Made by a program: the position numbers and the translations under genes. 22,895 nucleotides of DNA from Pseudoalteromonas sp. DL-6 (GTDB taxonomy: Bacteria; Pseudomonadota; Gammaproteobacteria; Enterobacterales; Alteromonadaceae), in contig NZ_CP019770.1 in NCBI RefSeq assembly GCF_004328665.1, positions 3,217,501 through 3,240,395 of the forward strand, in the 5' to 3' direction. Under the pieces are notes generated by a model. It made no database searches, had not been told where the DNA came from, and worked only from the letters and a program-made list of their open reading frames with translations. Positions 12,226-19,915 of the stretch are shown piece by piece; the stretch's first letter is position 1, and every line of letters begins with the position of its first letter.

Positions 12226-12265
12226 AAAACTGGCGAAATTATACTTAATCCTGCCAGTTTTGCAA
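12226..12265 (-). promoter_or_regulatory. atp operon promoter overlapped by a 9-bp inverted repeat
   Basis: On the minus strand, TTGCAA (12260-12265) and a perfect TATAAT (12238-12243) are 16 bases apart, about 55 bp before the atpI start. A perfect inverted repeat, AAAACTGGC at 12226-12234 and GCCAGTTTT at 12253-12261, brackets the -10 box, from the edge of the -35 to about the expected start of transcription. It may be an operator, or a weak parB terminator with only four Ts. Confidence 0.7.
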
Positions 12266-12327
12266 CTTGAGTAGGTGCTTTGTAACACAAAATCGCTTTA
12301 AATGTCCCTTTTTAGACATCCAATGAA

Positions 12328-13254
12328 TTAATGGTGGGAATAGTCTTGATTGATACGGTTTAAAATACCGTCTAACTCGTCAAGATTAGTGTAAGAAATA
12401 ACCAACTTCCCTTTGCCTTTTTTGTTGTAATTTATTTCTACCTTTGCCCCTAGGTTATCAGCAAGCTGCTGCTCTAACTGTTTAACATCTGGGTCTTTTT
12501 CTATTACTTCTTTTGCTGGAGCTGGCTCTAAAATAGAGCGTACTAGTTTTTCTGTTTCGCGAACGGTCAATGCCTTTGCAACAGCTAAACGGGCTGCGTC
12601 TGATTGCACTTCACCTTCAAGTGCTAACAGGCAACGTGCGTGGCCCATTTCAATGTCACCATGCTCTAACAAAATTTTTACATCGTTATTTAGATTATTT
12701 AAGCGTAATAAGTTAGTCACGGTCGTACGTGATTTACCAACGGCATCAGCCACTTGTTGATGCGTTAACTCAAACTCATTAAGCAACCGATTAAGTGCAA
12801 TCGCTTCTTCCATAGCGTTTAAGTCTTCACGCTGAATATTTTCAATCAGAGCAATAGCAACGGCAGCTTCATCAGGTACGTCTTTAATAATACAGGGTAC
12901 GAACTCAAGTTTAGCAATTTGTGCAGCACGCCAACGACGTTCACCGGCAATAATCTCGTAGCTGTTATGCGCAACAGGGCGCACAACGATAGGTTGAATA
13001 ATTCCTTGTGAGCGTATCGAACTGGCGAGTTCTTCGAGTGCCTCTTCAGACATGTCTTTACGAGGTTGGTACTTACCTGAGTGTAAAAGCTCGATCGGTA
13101 GTTTTTGTAATTCACTGTTACTAGGCTGCGCTGCATTTTCAACTGCGCTGGTTACGTTAGCAGTATCCTGTTCCTTGCCTTCGCTTGGTGCAGGTTTAGA
13201 TGAACTTAAAAGCGCATCGAGTCCTCGGCCTAAACCTCGTTTTTTAGCAGACAT
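12328..13254 (-). CDS. parB: Chromosome-partitioning protein ParB (CTP-dependent clamp)
   Basis: ParB binds parS sites, spreads as a CTP-dependent clamp and stimulates ParA. The 308 residues start with the chromosomal ParB/Spo0J hallmark RGLGRGLDALL (6-16), which contains the ParA-interacting region. A long acidic linker follows. The CTP-binding core has GERRWRA (104-110) and ENIQRE (138-143). A helix-turn-helix lies at about 164-184 (THQQVADAVGKSRTTVTNLL), and a dimerisation domain ends the protein. It begins 20 bp after parA. Confidence 0.96.
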   Translation of the reverse strand: MSAKKRGLGRGLDALLSSSKPAPSEGKEQDTANVTSAVENAAQPSNSELQKLPIELLHSGKYQPRKDMSEEALEELASSIRSQGIIQPIVVRPVAHNSYEIIAGERRWRAAQIAKLEFVPCIIKDVPDEAAVAIALIENIQREDLNAMEEAIALNRLLNEFELTHQQVADAVGKSRTTVTNLLRLNNLNNDVKILLEHGDIEMGHARCLLALEGEVQSDAARLAVAKALTVRETEKLVRSILEPAPAKEVIEKDPDVKQLEQQLADNLGAKVEINYNKKGKGKLVISYTNLDELDGILNRINQDYSHH

Positions 13255-13274
13255 GTTATTTTTTTACCTCAAAG

Positions 13275-14060
13275 TTAGGCGACAACGGGAGTTGTTTTTT
13301 CTTTTCTGCGTAGCATTTCACCAGCGAGAGCTAAATAAGCTTTCGCGCCACTTGATGCTCGATCGTAGTACATTGCTGGGGCACCAAAACTTGGGGCTTC
13401 TGCAAGTCGAACATTACGTGGGATCACCGTACGGTATACTTTATCGCCAAAATGTTGTTTTAATTGTTCTGATACATCATTTGCTAGTCGATTACGCGGA
13501 TCGTACATAGTACGAAGTATGCCTTCAATCTGTAAGTTAGGGTTAACTAACTTAGCAAGTTGCGTAATCGTGTCCATTAACGCTGTTAATCCTTCCAATG
13601 CATAATATTCACATTGCATAGGTACTAAAATAGAATCGGCAGCGGCCATGGCATTAACGGTTAACATATTTAAAGAAGGCGGGCAGTCTATAAAAATAAA
13701 CTCATACTGATCTTGTATTTTTTCAAGCGCGTTACGCAAACGTACTTCTCGCGCAAATAATTCCATCAGCTTAACTTCTGCAGCGGTCACATCACCGTTT
13801 GCAGCAATCATATGATATTCGCCTGAGGTTTCTTTAATAATCACTTCATCAATAGGCTTATCTTCTATGAGCAAGTCATAGATAGTAGGGACGTCACCAT
13901 ATTTGTCGACGCCACTGCCCATGGTCGCATTGCCTTGCGGGTCGAGATCTATTAACAGCACTTTACGTTTCGTTGCAGCCATAGATGCAGCGAGATTAAC
14001 GGCAGTGGTAGTTTTACCTACTCCGCCTTTTTGATTTGCTAATGCGATGACTTTTGCCAC
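13275..14060 (-). CDS. parA: Chromosome-partitioning ATPase ParA (Soj)
   Basis: A deviant-Walker ATPase that moves origin-proximal DNA together with ParB. The 261 residues open with ANQKGGVGKTTTAVNLAAS, where the KGGVGKTT P-loop (11-18) carries the signature lysine. FIDCPPSLNMLTVNA is the Walker B region. There is no N-terminal DNA-binding extension, so this is the short chromosomal type Ib-like ParA rather than an F/P1 plasmid form. GTG start; 14 bp after rsmG, so probably co-transcribed with mnmG-rsmG. Confidence 0.96.
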   Translation of the reverse strand: MAKVIALANQKGGVGKTTTAVNLAASMAATKRKVLLIDLDPQGNATMGSGVDKYGDVPTIYDLLIEDKPIDEVIIKETSGEYHMIAANGDVTAAEVKLMELFAREVRLRNALEKIQDQYEFIFIDCPPSLNMLTVNAMAAADSILVPMQCEYYALEGLTALMDTITQLAKLVNPNLQIEGILRTMYDPRNRLANDVSEQLKQHFGDKVYRTVIPRNVRLAEAPSFGAPAMYYDRASSGAKAYLALAGEMLRRKEKTTPVVA

Positions 14061-14074
14061 AGTGTCTCTGATCC

Positions 14075-14695
14075 CTAGTCTTTAGAAAGAATTATTAAAT
14101 GTCGTTGTGCATCTAAATCCGGTACTTCTAATGCAATTTTTTGCTCAAACTTAACACCTGCAGGGAGTGAGTCTAATTCCTCACTTGGAAATACCCCTTT
14201 AAGTGCAATGAACTTACCTGAATGATCGATTAAGTGCGAACACCAGTCAATCATATCTTGTAACGATGCAAATGCACGACTTAGTACGCCATCTAATTTA
14301 ACACTTGGTTGATATTCTTCAACTCTTGACTGCACAGGGGTGACATTATCAAGGCCAAGCTCATGTTTAACATGCATTAAAAAACGTACACGTTTACCTA
14401 AACTATCTAATAATACAAACTGCGTATCAGGTAAGGCAATAGCTAACACTATGCCCGGTAAACCAGGACCTGTGCCAACATCAATATAATGATGACCGGT
14501 CAAGTGAGGCGCAACAACTAAGCTATCCATTATATGTTTAACCATCATTTCTTGAGGTAAACGTACCGAAGTTAAGTTATAGGCTTTATTCCACTTATCG
14601 AGTAATTCGACATAGCGAACAAGCTGCTGCTGTTGTTTTTGTGTTAGCGCAATATCAGTTTGCGCTAACAAAGTTGTTAATTGTTGCTGTAACAC
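14075..14695 (-). CDS. rsmG: 16S rRNA (guanine527-N7)-methyltransferase RsmG
   Basis: RsmG (GidB) methylates N7 of G527 in 16S rRNA with S-adenosylmethionine; loss gives low-level streptomycin resistance in several species. The 206 residues match the usual 207. [10 protein letters not shown] (36-45) and HIMDSLV precede the SAM-binding motif [13 protein letters not shown] (70-82). [11 protein letters not shown] and LSRAFASL are further family motifs. The start codon is GTG at 14695, 15 bp after the mnmG stop. Confidence 0.97.
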   Translation of the reverse strand: MLQQQLTTLLAQTDIALTQKQQQQLVRYVELLDKWNKAYNLTSVRLPQEMMVKHIMDSLVVAPHLTGHHYIDVGTGPGLPGIVLAIALPDTQFVLLDSLGKRVRFLMHVKHELGLDNVTPVQSRVEEYQPSVKLDGVLSRAFASLQDMIDWCSHLIDHSGKFIALKGVFPSEELDSLPAGVKFEQKIALEVPDLDAQRHLIILSKD

Positions 14696-14710
14696 AATGT
14701 ACCTTTACCG

Positions 14711-16600
14711 TTACGCAGTTTTGCGTAACAAGCCTTGCTTCTTCAGATACACCAATAATAGCGAAATCGCCGCTGGGGTGATACCAGAAATACGCGAAGC
14801 TTGGCCGATAGTGTCTGGACGAGCATCAATTAGCTTAGCAACAACCTCGTTTGATAAACCAGAGACGGTTTTATAATCAAACTCTTTTGGTAATATTGTT
14901 TCTTCATGACGAAGTTGCTTATTGATCTCATCTTGCTGACGCGCAATATAACCTGCGTACTTCGTATGAATTTCAACCTGCTCTAAAGCCGCCTTATTGG
15001 TAAACTCAGATCCAAGTCCTTCAATCGCCATCAAGTCGTTATAACGCACTTCTGGACGACGCAATAATTCTTCTAAGCTGGCTTCACGCACAAGTGGCGT
15101 TTTTAGTAATTCGTTTACTTTATTAACCATGGCATGATCTTTATGGATCCAGGTATCTTTAATACGCTGTTTCTCTTTAGCGATCACTTCCATTTTTTCG
15201 TTGAATGCTTGCCAACGTTCATCGTTAACTAAACCAAGTTCACGGCCTTTTTCAGTTAAACGAATATCAGCGTTGTCTTCACGAAGTAGCAAACGGTATT
15301 CAGCGCGGCTAGTAAACATACGGTACGGTTCTTTTGTACCCAGTGTTGCTAAGTCGTCAATCAGTACGCCTACATAGGCTTCATCACGACGAGGCGTCCA
15401 CGATTCTTTGCCTTGTACTTGTAAGGCTGCATTCATACCTGCGATCAAACCTTGCGCACCCGCTTCTTCGTAACCGGTAGTACCATTAATTTGACCAGCA
15501 AAAAATAAACCATCAATAAATTTAGTTTCTAATGATTGTTTTAAATCGCGTGGATCAAAAAAGTCATATTCAATGGCGTAGCCAGGACGACAGATATGTG
15601 CATTTTCAAATCCGGTGATCGATTGCACAATTTCTAACTGCACATCGAACGGTAAGCTGGTTGAAATACCATTAGGGTATAACTCGTATGAAGTTAAACC
15701 TTCTGGCTCTACAAATATCTGGTGTTTATCTTTATCTGCAAAACGGACAATTTTATCTTCAATAGACGGACAGTAACGAGGGCCTATTCCTTCGATAACA
15801 CCTGAGTACATAGGTGAGCGATGTAAGTTTTTGCGAATAACATCATGTGTTTTTTCATTGGTGTAAGTGATGTAACACGGTATTTGTTGTGGGTGGTCGC
15901 TTTGTTTACCCATAAATGAGAATACCGGTGTTGGTGTATCACCTGGTTGTTCTTGCATTTTACTAAAATCGACAGTGCGGGCATCAATACGCGGTGGCGT
16001 ACCGGTTTTTAAACGATCCACTCTAAATGGTAATTCACGTAAGCGATCAGCTAAGGCAATTGAAGGTGGATCGCCAGCTCGGCCACCTTTAAAGTTTTCA
16101 AGGCCGATATGAATTTGACCACCTAAGAAGGTACCTACGGTTAGTACTACACTCGGTGCACTAAAACGTAAACCCATTTGTGTCACTACACCGGTTACAC
16201 GATCATTTTCAACAATTAGATCATCACATGATTGCTGAAAAATCTTTAAGTTTTCTTGGTTTTGAAGTGTGTTTTGAATAGCCGCTTTGTACAAGGCACG
16301 ATCTGCTTGAGCACGAGTCGCTCGTACAGCAGGGCCTTTAGAAGAGTTAAGCGTACGGAATTGGATCCCGCCTTTGTCAATGGCTTGAGCCATTGCGCCA
16401 CCCAGGGCATCAATTTCTTTAACCAGATGACCTTTGCCAATGCCACCAATTGCTGGGTTACAAGACATTTGACCAAGGGTATCCATATTGTGAGTTAGCA
16501 GCAGGGTATTCATCCCCATACGGGCAGCTGCCAATGCGGCTTCAGTGCCTGCATGTCCACCACCTACTACGATAACGTCAAAATTTTCGTGAAAAATCAT
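14711..16600 (-). CDS. mnmG: tRNA U34 carboxymethylaminomethyl synthase subunit MnmG
   Basis: MnmG (GidA) is an FAD protein that works with MnmE to modify wobble U34 of certain tRNAs. The 629 residues equal the E. coli protein. The FAD motif [12 protein letters not shown] lies at about 11-22, and [24 protein letters not shown] follows. [14 protein letters not shown] holds the catalytic cysteine region, and [17 protein letters not shown] is the second nucleotide-binding signature. The C-terminal helical domain that binds MnmE is complete. ATG at 16600 follows AGGATC. It is the first gene left of oriC and is transcribed away from it. A TAGAAT -10-like hexamer lies about 47 bp upstream without a good -35 partner. 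Confidence 0.98.
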   Translation of the reverse strand: MIFHENFDVIVVGGGHAGTEAALAAARMGMNTLLLTHNMDTLGQMSCNPAIGGIGKGHLVKEIDALGGAMAQAIDKGGIQFRTLNSSKGPAVRATRAQADRALYKAAIQNTLQNQENLKIFQQSCDDLIVENDRVTGVVTQMGLRFSAPSVVLTVGTFLGGQIHIGLENFKGGRAGDPPSIALADRLRELPFRVDRLKTGTPPRIDARTVDFSKMQEQPGDTPTPVFSFMGKQSDHPQQIPCYITYTNEKTHDVIRKNLHRSPMYSGVIEGIGPRYCPSIEDKIVRFADKDKHQIFVEPEGLTSYELYPNGISTSLPFDVQLEIVQSITGFENAHICRPGYAIEYDFFDPRDLKQSLETKFIDGLFFAGQINGTTGYEEAGAQGLIAGMNAALQVQGKESWTPRRDEAYVGVLIDDLATLGTKEPYRMFTSRAEYRLLLREDNADIRLTEKGRELGLVNDERWQAFNEKMEVIAKEKQRIKDTWIHKDHAMVNKVNELLKTPLVREASLEELLRRPEVRYNDLMAIEGLGSEFTNKAALEQVEIHTKYAGYIARQQDEINKQLRHEETILPKEFDYKTVSGLSNEVVAKLIDARPDTIGQASRISGITPAAISLLLVYLKKQGLLRKTA

Positions 16601-16695
16601 TAATGGGATCCTACTTAAATCAAACCAGTAAACTTCAAAAGGGAGCGTATTCTACCTAGAAATTAGCAGAAGATAAATGATTAAACAGTGCTCAA

Positions 16696-16753
16696 GATCT
16701 AAGTAAGTGATCTCTAATAATATAAAGGATCTTTTAAAGAGATCTTTTAATAC
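16696..16753. repeat. Duplex-unwinding element: four GATC-headed 13-mers
   Basis: Four 13-base units begin with GATCT at 16696, 16709, 16728 and 16741. The first two abut, the last two abut, and six bases (ATAAAG) separate the pairs. The units are GATCTAAGTAAGT, GATCTCTAATAAT, GATCTTTTAAAGA and GATCTTTTAATAC. E. coli has three such units with the consensus GATCTNTTNTTTT. Confidence 0.88.
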
Positions 16754-16778
16754 TATTACTACTACTGATCGGGTTTTC

Positions 16779-16787
16779 TGTTGATAA
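16779..16787 (-). promoter_or_regulatory. DnaA box, R1-like (TTATCAACA)
   Basis: One mismatch from TTATCCACA, pointing towards the 13-mers as R1 does in E. coli, and 26 bp from the last 13-mer. The same variant recurs twice upstream of mioC. Confidence 0.7.
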
Positions 16788-16884
16788 GCTTTAGATCATG
16801 ATTAAAAACATATAATTAGATCGGATCTAAAGGTGTTAATATGATCGGATCTTCAGGCAAATAAGCTCTGATCAAAACGGGCTG

Positions 16885-16893
16885 TTATACACA
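16885..16893 (+). promoter_or_regulatory. DnaA box, R2-like (TTATACACA)
   Basis: Matches the TTATNCACA consensus exactly and is identical to E. coli R2 in sequence and relative position. Confidence 0.88.
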
Positions 16894-16911
16894 GGCCGAT
16901 CAAGTCTCGAT

Positions 16912-16928
16912 CTTATCCCATGGATAAG
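16912..16928. promoter_or_regulatory. Inverted pair of weak DnaA boxes
   Basis: CTTATCC and GGATAAG surround a 3-base centre, giving two overlapping half-matching boxes (TTATCCCAT and, on the other strand, TTATCCATG) where E. coli has the weak R3 box. Confidence 0.55.
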
Positions 16929-16957
16929 CATAGCTAAAAAAGCAGTTTAATCAGTGT

Positions 16958-16966
16958 TTATCCACA
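16958..16966 (+). promoter_or_regulatory. DnaA box, R4-like (TTATCCACA)
   Basis: A perfect high-affinity consensus box at the mioC-side end of the origin, in the orientation and position of E. coli R4. Confidence 0.92.
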
Positions 16967-17028
16967 AAATATATTAAATTATTAGTAAATTGTGGGTAAC
17001 TTTATTTATAACTTATCGCTTGATCTTT

Positions 17029-17478
17029 CTATTTTAAACCTGTTTGTGCTATCCACGAGTCTAACCAAGCTAAGGCCGTATCTTCGGGTAGTGCTTCATC
17101 AAGAATGTTTAGCTCCAACCGTTGTGCTACTTTTACAGCACCTTTTTGGCTTAAAAGGGCATCTATATTACGCCCTGCAAGGTTATAAGTGTCGTAACTG
17201 GTATCGCCTAGTGCAATAACCGAATACTTTAAATGCGAGAGATCATCTACTTGAGATACTTGTTCGACAAAGCTAATTAGATTGTCAGGGTAATCACCCG
17301 CACCATAGGTTGATGTACAAACTAACCAAATAGTATTTTGCTGATCTATTTCATTAAATTCAGGTTGATCATGTAGTTGGCTATTAATCCCTTGGTTGTT
17401 AAGCGCATCGCTTAGCTGCTCTGCAACGTACTCGGCGGATCCCATTTGACTACCAACGATAATATTTACTGAACTCAT
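17029..17478 (-). CDS. mioC: Flavodoxin-like FMN protein MioC
   Basis: MioC is a short flavodoxin that carries FMN; E. coli MioC supports biotin synthase activity in vitro. In the 149 residues the FMN phosphate loop is GSQMGSAEYVAE (9-20). The ring-binding loops are STYGAGDYPDN (56-66) and GDTSYDTYN (91-99). ILDEALPEDTALAWLDSWI matches the C terminus of the family. It lies directly beside oriC and is transcribed into it with no terminator visible. In E. coli mioC transcription through oriC affects initiation and is itself controlled by DnaA. Confidence 0.93.
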   Translation of the reverse strand: MSSVNIIVGSQMGSAEYVAEQLSDALNNQGINSQLHDQPEFNEIDQQNTIWLVCTSTYGAGDYPDNLISFVEQVSQVDDLSHLKYSVIALGDTSYDTYNLAGRNIDALLSQKGAVKVAQRLELNILDEALPEDTALAWLDSWIAQTGLK

Positions 17479-17529
17479 GAATATTGCTGATCACTATTAG
17501 TTTTAATTGCTGCCTATGATAGCCGAGTG

Positions 17530-17538
17530 AGTATAACA
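17530..17538 (-). promoter_or_regulatory. Candidate mioC promoter, extended -10
   Basis: TGTTATACT on the minus strand is an extended -10 element (TGn plus TATACT) about 52 bp before the mioC start. No good -35 was seen, as is usual for extended -10 promoters. Confidence 0.45.
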
Positions 17539-17989
17539 GTAAAGTTAAGAGTGTTATTTTGTATAACTATTTTTGTGGTAATTTAAGCCTTCGCGTGAAT
17601 TACGGTTTTAAGTTGCTGATTATTAATGGTTTAACAAAATATCTTTAAATGTAATCTTCTGATCAAGTTGTTGATAAGGTTGGGGAAAGCTCTGCTTAAC
17701 TAAGAAGTAATGTTACAAATAGTTTGCTAAGTTATTGATTTTATATTGAGTGTTAACCATCAGCTAGTACAAATTTATAAATAAACGTGTGTTGATCTTA
17801 GTGTGGATATAAAGCATGTTGATAACTTAAAATTGGGATCGAAAATAATTTTAAAAAATGATCTATTTTCTCAGATCAGCCTAAAAATCCATTTTTATTT
17901 TCTAAAAATCGCTATTTAGCCTATTAAACACAACATATTATTTCTTTTTATCGCTTTTAACTCATTTTTAAGGCAATAAAACCCGCAAT

Positions 17990-17998
17990 TGTGGATAA
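17990..17998 (-). promoter_or_regulatory. Perfect DnaA box upstream of mioC
   Basis: TTATCCACA on the minus strand, followed three bases later by a GATC site. It lies about 510 bp from the mioC start and 1 kb from the R4-like box of oriC. Confidence 0.75.
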
Positions 17999-18373
17999 CT
18001 GATCTGCTAAAAAATAAATTACATCAATTTTAACTAAGAAATTAACGGTGTTTTGCTGGTGGAGTGGGCGATCAAATTTACTTTTTAGGTACGTTTTATT
18101 TTTATGGTTTGATAATTACCCATGTTCAAACGTGGAAAACCAATGTTATAGGTGCTCTTTTAGAGGAAAGAAGCTTAATTTTTTACTATTAATCTAGGTA
18201 GTTTATCTGTTATTAGCTGTGATTATTGGCTTAGCCTACTATGGCTTGAATACATTTTTAAAGGCGAATTGAGGCTAATATAGGTGCAATTTAAGCTGTT
18301 TTTTAGTCTGTTTGGTTTTCAAAATGGGTTATTAAAATACAGTTTGGCGAGTCGATATTAAAAATAGTAGGCA

Positions 18374-18398
18374 TTAAAAAGGGCACCTAGGTGCCCTT
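18374..18398 (-). terminator. Rho-independent terminator after mnmE
   Basis: A palindromic AAGGGCAC-CTAG-GTGCCCTT hairpin (18379-18398) followed on the minus strand by a T run, 22 bp past the mnmE stop. It should stop mnmE transcripts from entering the mioC leader. Confidence 0.88.
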
Positions 18399-18420
18399 AA
18401 TGATTAAATTATTAGTTCGA

Positions 18421-19785
18421 CTATTTACCGATACAGAACGAGCTGAAAATTTTGCCAAGCAAATCATCAGAAGTAAATTCACCGGTTATTTCGTTAAGAT
18501 ACTGCTGTGTTAAGCGCAGTTCTTCAGCGAGGATTTCACCGGCCACGTGCATTTCTAATTGTGTTTTACCCGTATCTAAGTGATAGGCTGCGTGTTCCAG
18601 TGCATCTAAGTGACGACGTCGCGCCATAAAGCCACCCTCTGTGGCACCATCAAAACCAATACAGGCTTTTAAGTGCTCACGCACAAGCTCTATGCCGTCA
18701 GCATTTTTAGCACTTAAACTGATGACCGGATATTGTTGCTCTTGATCCATACCAACCGTATCACCCGATAAATCGGCTTTATTTCTGATCACGGTCACGC
18801 CCATACCTTGGGGTAACTTAGCCATAAATTCAGGCCAAATAGCATGTGGATCAGTATCGGCTGTGTCGGTGCCATCAAGCATAAATAACACCCGATCGGC
18901 TTGGTTTATTTCATCCCAAGCACGTTCAATGCCTATTTGCTCTACCTTATCTGGGCTTTCTCGTAGGCCTGCGGTATCTATTATATGCAGTGGCATACCA
19001 TCTATATGTATATGCTCACGTAATACGTCACGAGTGGTGCCGGCTATTTCAGTTACAATAGCCGCTTCTCGACCTGCTAATGCATTAAGTAAGCTTGATT
19101 TACCGGCATTAGGGCGACCAGCAATAACGACGCGCATACCTTCGCGCATTATGCTGCCTTGTTTGGCTTGATTGGTTACGGCATTAAGCTGCTCAATGAT
19201 GGCATTTAAATCACCGCCCACTTTTCCGTCTGATAAAAAATCGATTTCTTCGTCAGGAAAATCAATAGCTGCTTCCACATACATACGTAAGTGAATGACT
19301 TTTTCAACTAAGGTTTCTATGTGCTTAGAGAATTGCCCTTGAAGTGACTGTAGAGCGCTTTTAGCGGCTTGCTCGCTAGTTGCATTAATTAAGTCGGCGA
19401 TTGCTTCTGCTTGAGTTAAATCAAGTTTATCGTTCATAAACGCACGCTCAGAGAATTCCCCTGGTTTAGCTAAACGCACACCGTCTATTTTACTTATTTC
19501 TTTGAGTAGCATATCAAGAACAACTGGGCCGCCATGGCCTTGAAGTTCGAGTACATCTTCACCGGTAAATGAGTTTGGGCCAGCAAAGTAAATCGCAATA
19601 CCTTGGTCAAGTTGCTGACCTGCAAGGGTGTTAAATGGCACATAGTCGGCATAACGAACTTTAGGGACTTTGCCTATTATTTTTTCAGCAACCTGTTTGG
19701 CTAGGGTTCCTGAAACGCGAATAATACCAACACCGCCTCGACCTGGGGCAGTGGCTTGTGCTGCAATTGTATCGTGATTGATCAT
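18421..19785 (-). CDS. mnmE: tRNA-modification GTPase MnmE (TrmE)
   Basis: MnmE is the GTPase partner of MnmG in forming (c)mnm5U34. The 454 residues match E. coli. The N-terminal tetrahydrofolate-binding domain begins [26 protein letters not shown]. The G domain is inserted in a helical domain: G1 GRPNAGKS (223-230), G2 around EIAGTTRD (246-253), G3 DTAG (270-273) and G4 NKAD (335-338). The protein ends with the family's FCIGK, including the catalytic cysteine C451. Terminators on both sides make it a single-gene unit. A TACAAT -10-like hexamer lies at 19823-19828, with a CCTAT/ATAGG repeat just upstream. It is separated from its partner mnmG only by mioC and oriC. Confidence 0.98.
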   Translation of the reverse strand: MINHDTIAAQATAPGRGGVGIIRVSGTLAKQVAEKIIGKVPKVRYADYVPFNTLAGQQLDQGIAIYFAGPNSFTGEDVLELQGHGGPVVLDMLLKEISKIDGVRLAKPGEFSERAFMNDKLDLTQAEAIADLINATSEQAAKSALQSLQGQFSKHIETLVEKVIHLRMYVEAAIDFPDEEIDFLSDGKVGGDLNAIIEQLNAVTNQAKQGSIMREGMRVVIAGRPNAGKSSLLNALAGREAAIVTEIAGTTRDVLREHIHIDGMPLHIIDTAGLRESPDKVEQIGIERAWDEINQADRVLFMLDGTDTADTDPHAIWPEFMAKLPQGMGVTVIRNKADLSGDTVGMDQEQQYPVISLSAKNADGIELVREHLKACIGFDGATEGGFMARRRHLDALEHAAYHLDTGKTQLEMHVAGEILAEELRLTQQYLNEITGEFTSDDLLGKIFSSFCIGK

Positions 19786-19874
19786 GCGGTTTATTTGCCA
19801 ACTTAAATAACGTAATGGCGGTATTGTAACCTATCAAATAGGCACTCGCGAATGCTGTTATAAAAAATAGGCAA

Positions 19875-19900
19875 TAAAAAAGGCGACCTAAGTCGCCTTT
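19875..19900 (-). terminator. Rho-independent terminator after yidC
   Basis: A 9-bp stem (AAAGGCGAC at 19879-19887 with GTCGCCTTT at 19892-19900) and 4-nt loop, followed by a run of six T on the minus strand. It lies 15 bp past the yidC stop and ends the rpmH-rnpA-yidD-yidC unit. Confidence 0.9.
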
Positions 19901-19915
19901 ATATAAGTAGGGAGT

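Larger units (their letters stand above)
16690..16999. other. oriC: Chromosomal replication origin oriC
   Basis: The gap between mnmG and mioC has the same placement and internal order as E. coli oriC. Starting from mnmG it has AT-rich 13-mers (16696-16753) and then DnaA boxes: TGTTGATAA at 16779-16787 (minus-strand box, R1 position), TTATACACA at 16885-16893 (identical to E. coli R2), the inverted pair at 16912-16928 (R3 position) and a perfect TTATCCACA at 16958-16966 (R4 position). TTACCCACA, one base off, lies on the minus strand at 16991-16999. GATC occurs 13 times between 16696 and 16912, where about one would be expected by chance. I did not identify IHF or Fis sites with confidence. 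Confidence 0.95.
17479..18373. other. Long AT-rich intergenic region with scattered DnaA-box-like sites
   Basis: Almost 900 bp with no supportable gene on either strand. It contains four DnaA-box-like sites, all reading TTATC(C/A)ACA or near it on the minus strand: 17669-17677 (TTATCAACA), 17802-17810 (ATATCCACA), 17817-17825 (TTATCAACA) and 17990-17998 (perfect TTATCCACA). GATC occurs at about 17489, 17660, 17794, 17837, 17860, 17875, 18001 and 18070. GATCTATTTTCTC at 17860 resembles an E. coli 13-mer and lies in a TGATCT/AGATCA inverted repeat. Confidence 0.6.

Noticed and set aside
12302..12319. ATGTC/GACAT hairpin just past the parB stop
   Set aside because: A five-base stem with an eight-base loop and no T tract is too weak to call a terminator.
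18201..18272. Plus-strand open stretch reading VYLLLAVIIGLAYYGLNTFLKAN, resembling a small membrane protein
   Set aside because: It has no start codon, an in-frame TAG lies just upstream, and 23 codons of hydrophobic AT-rich sequence can arise by chance. A frameshifted remnant is possible but cannot be shown.
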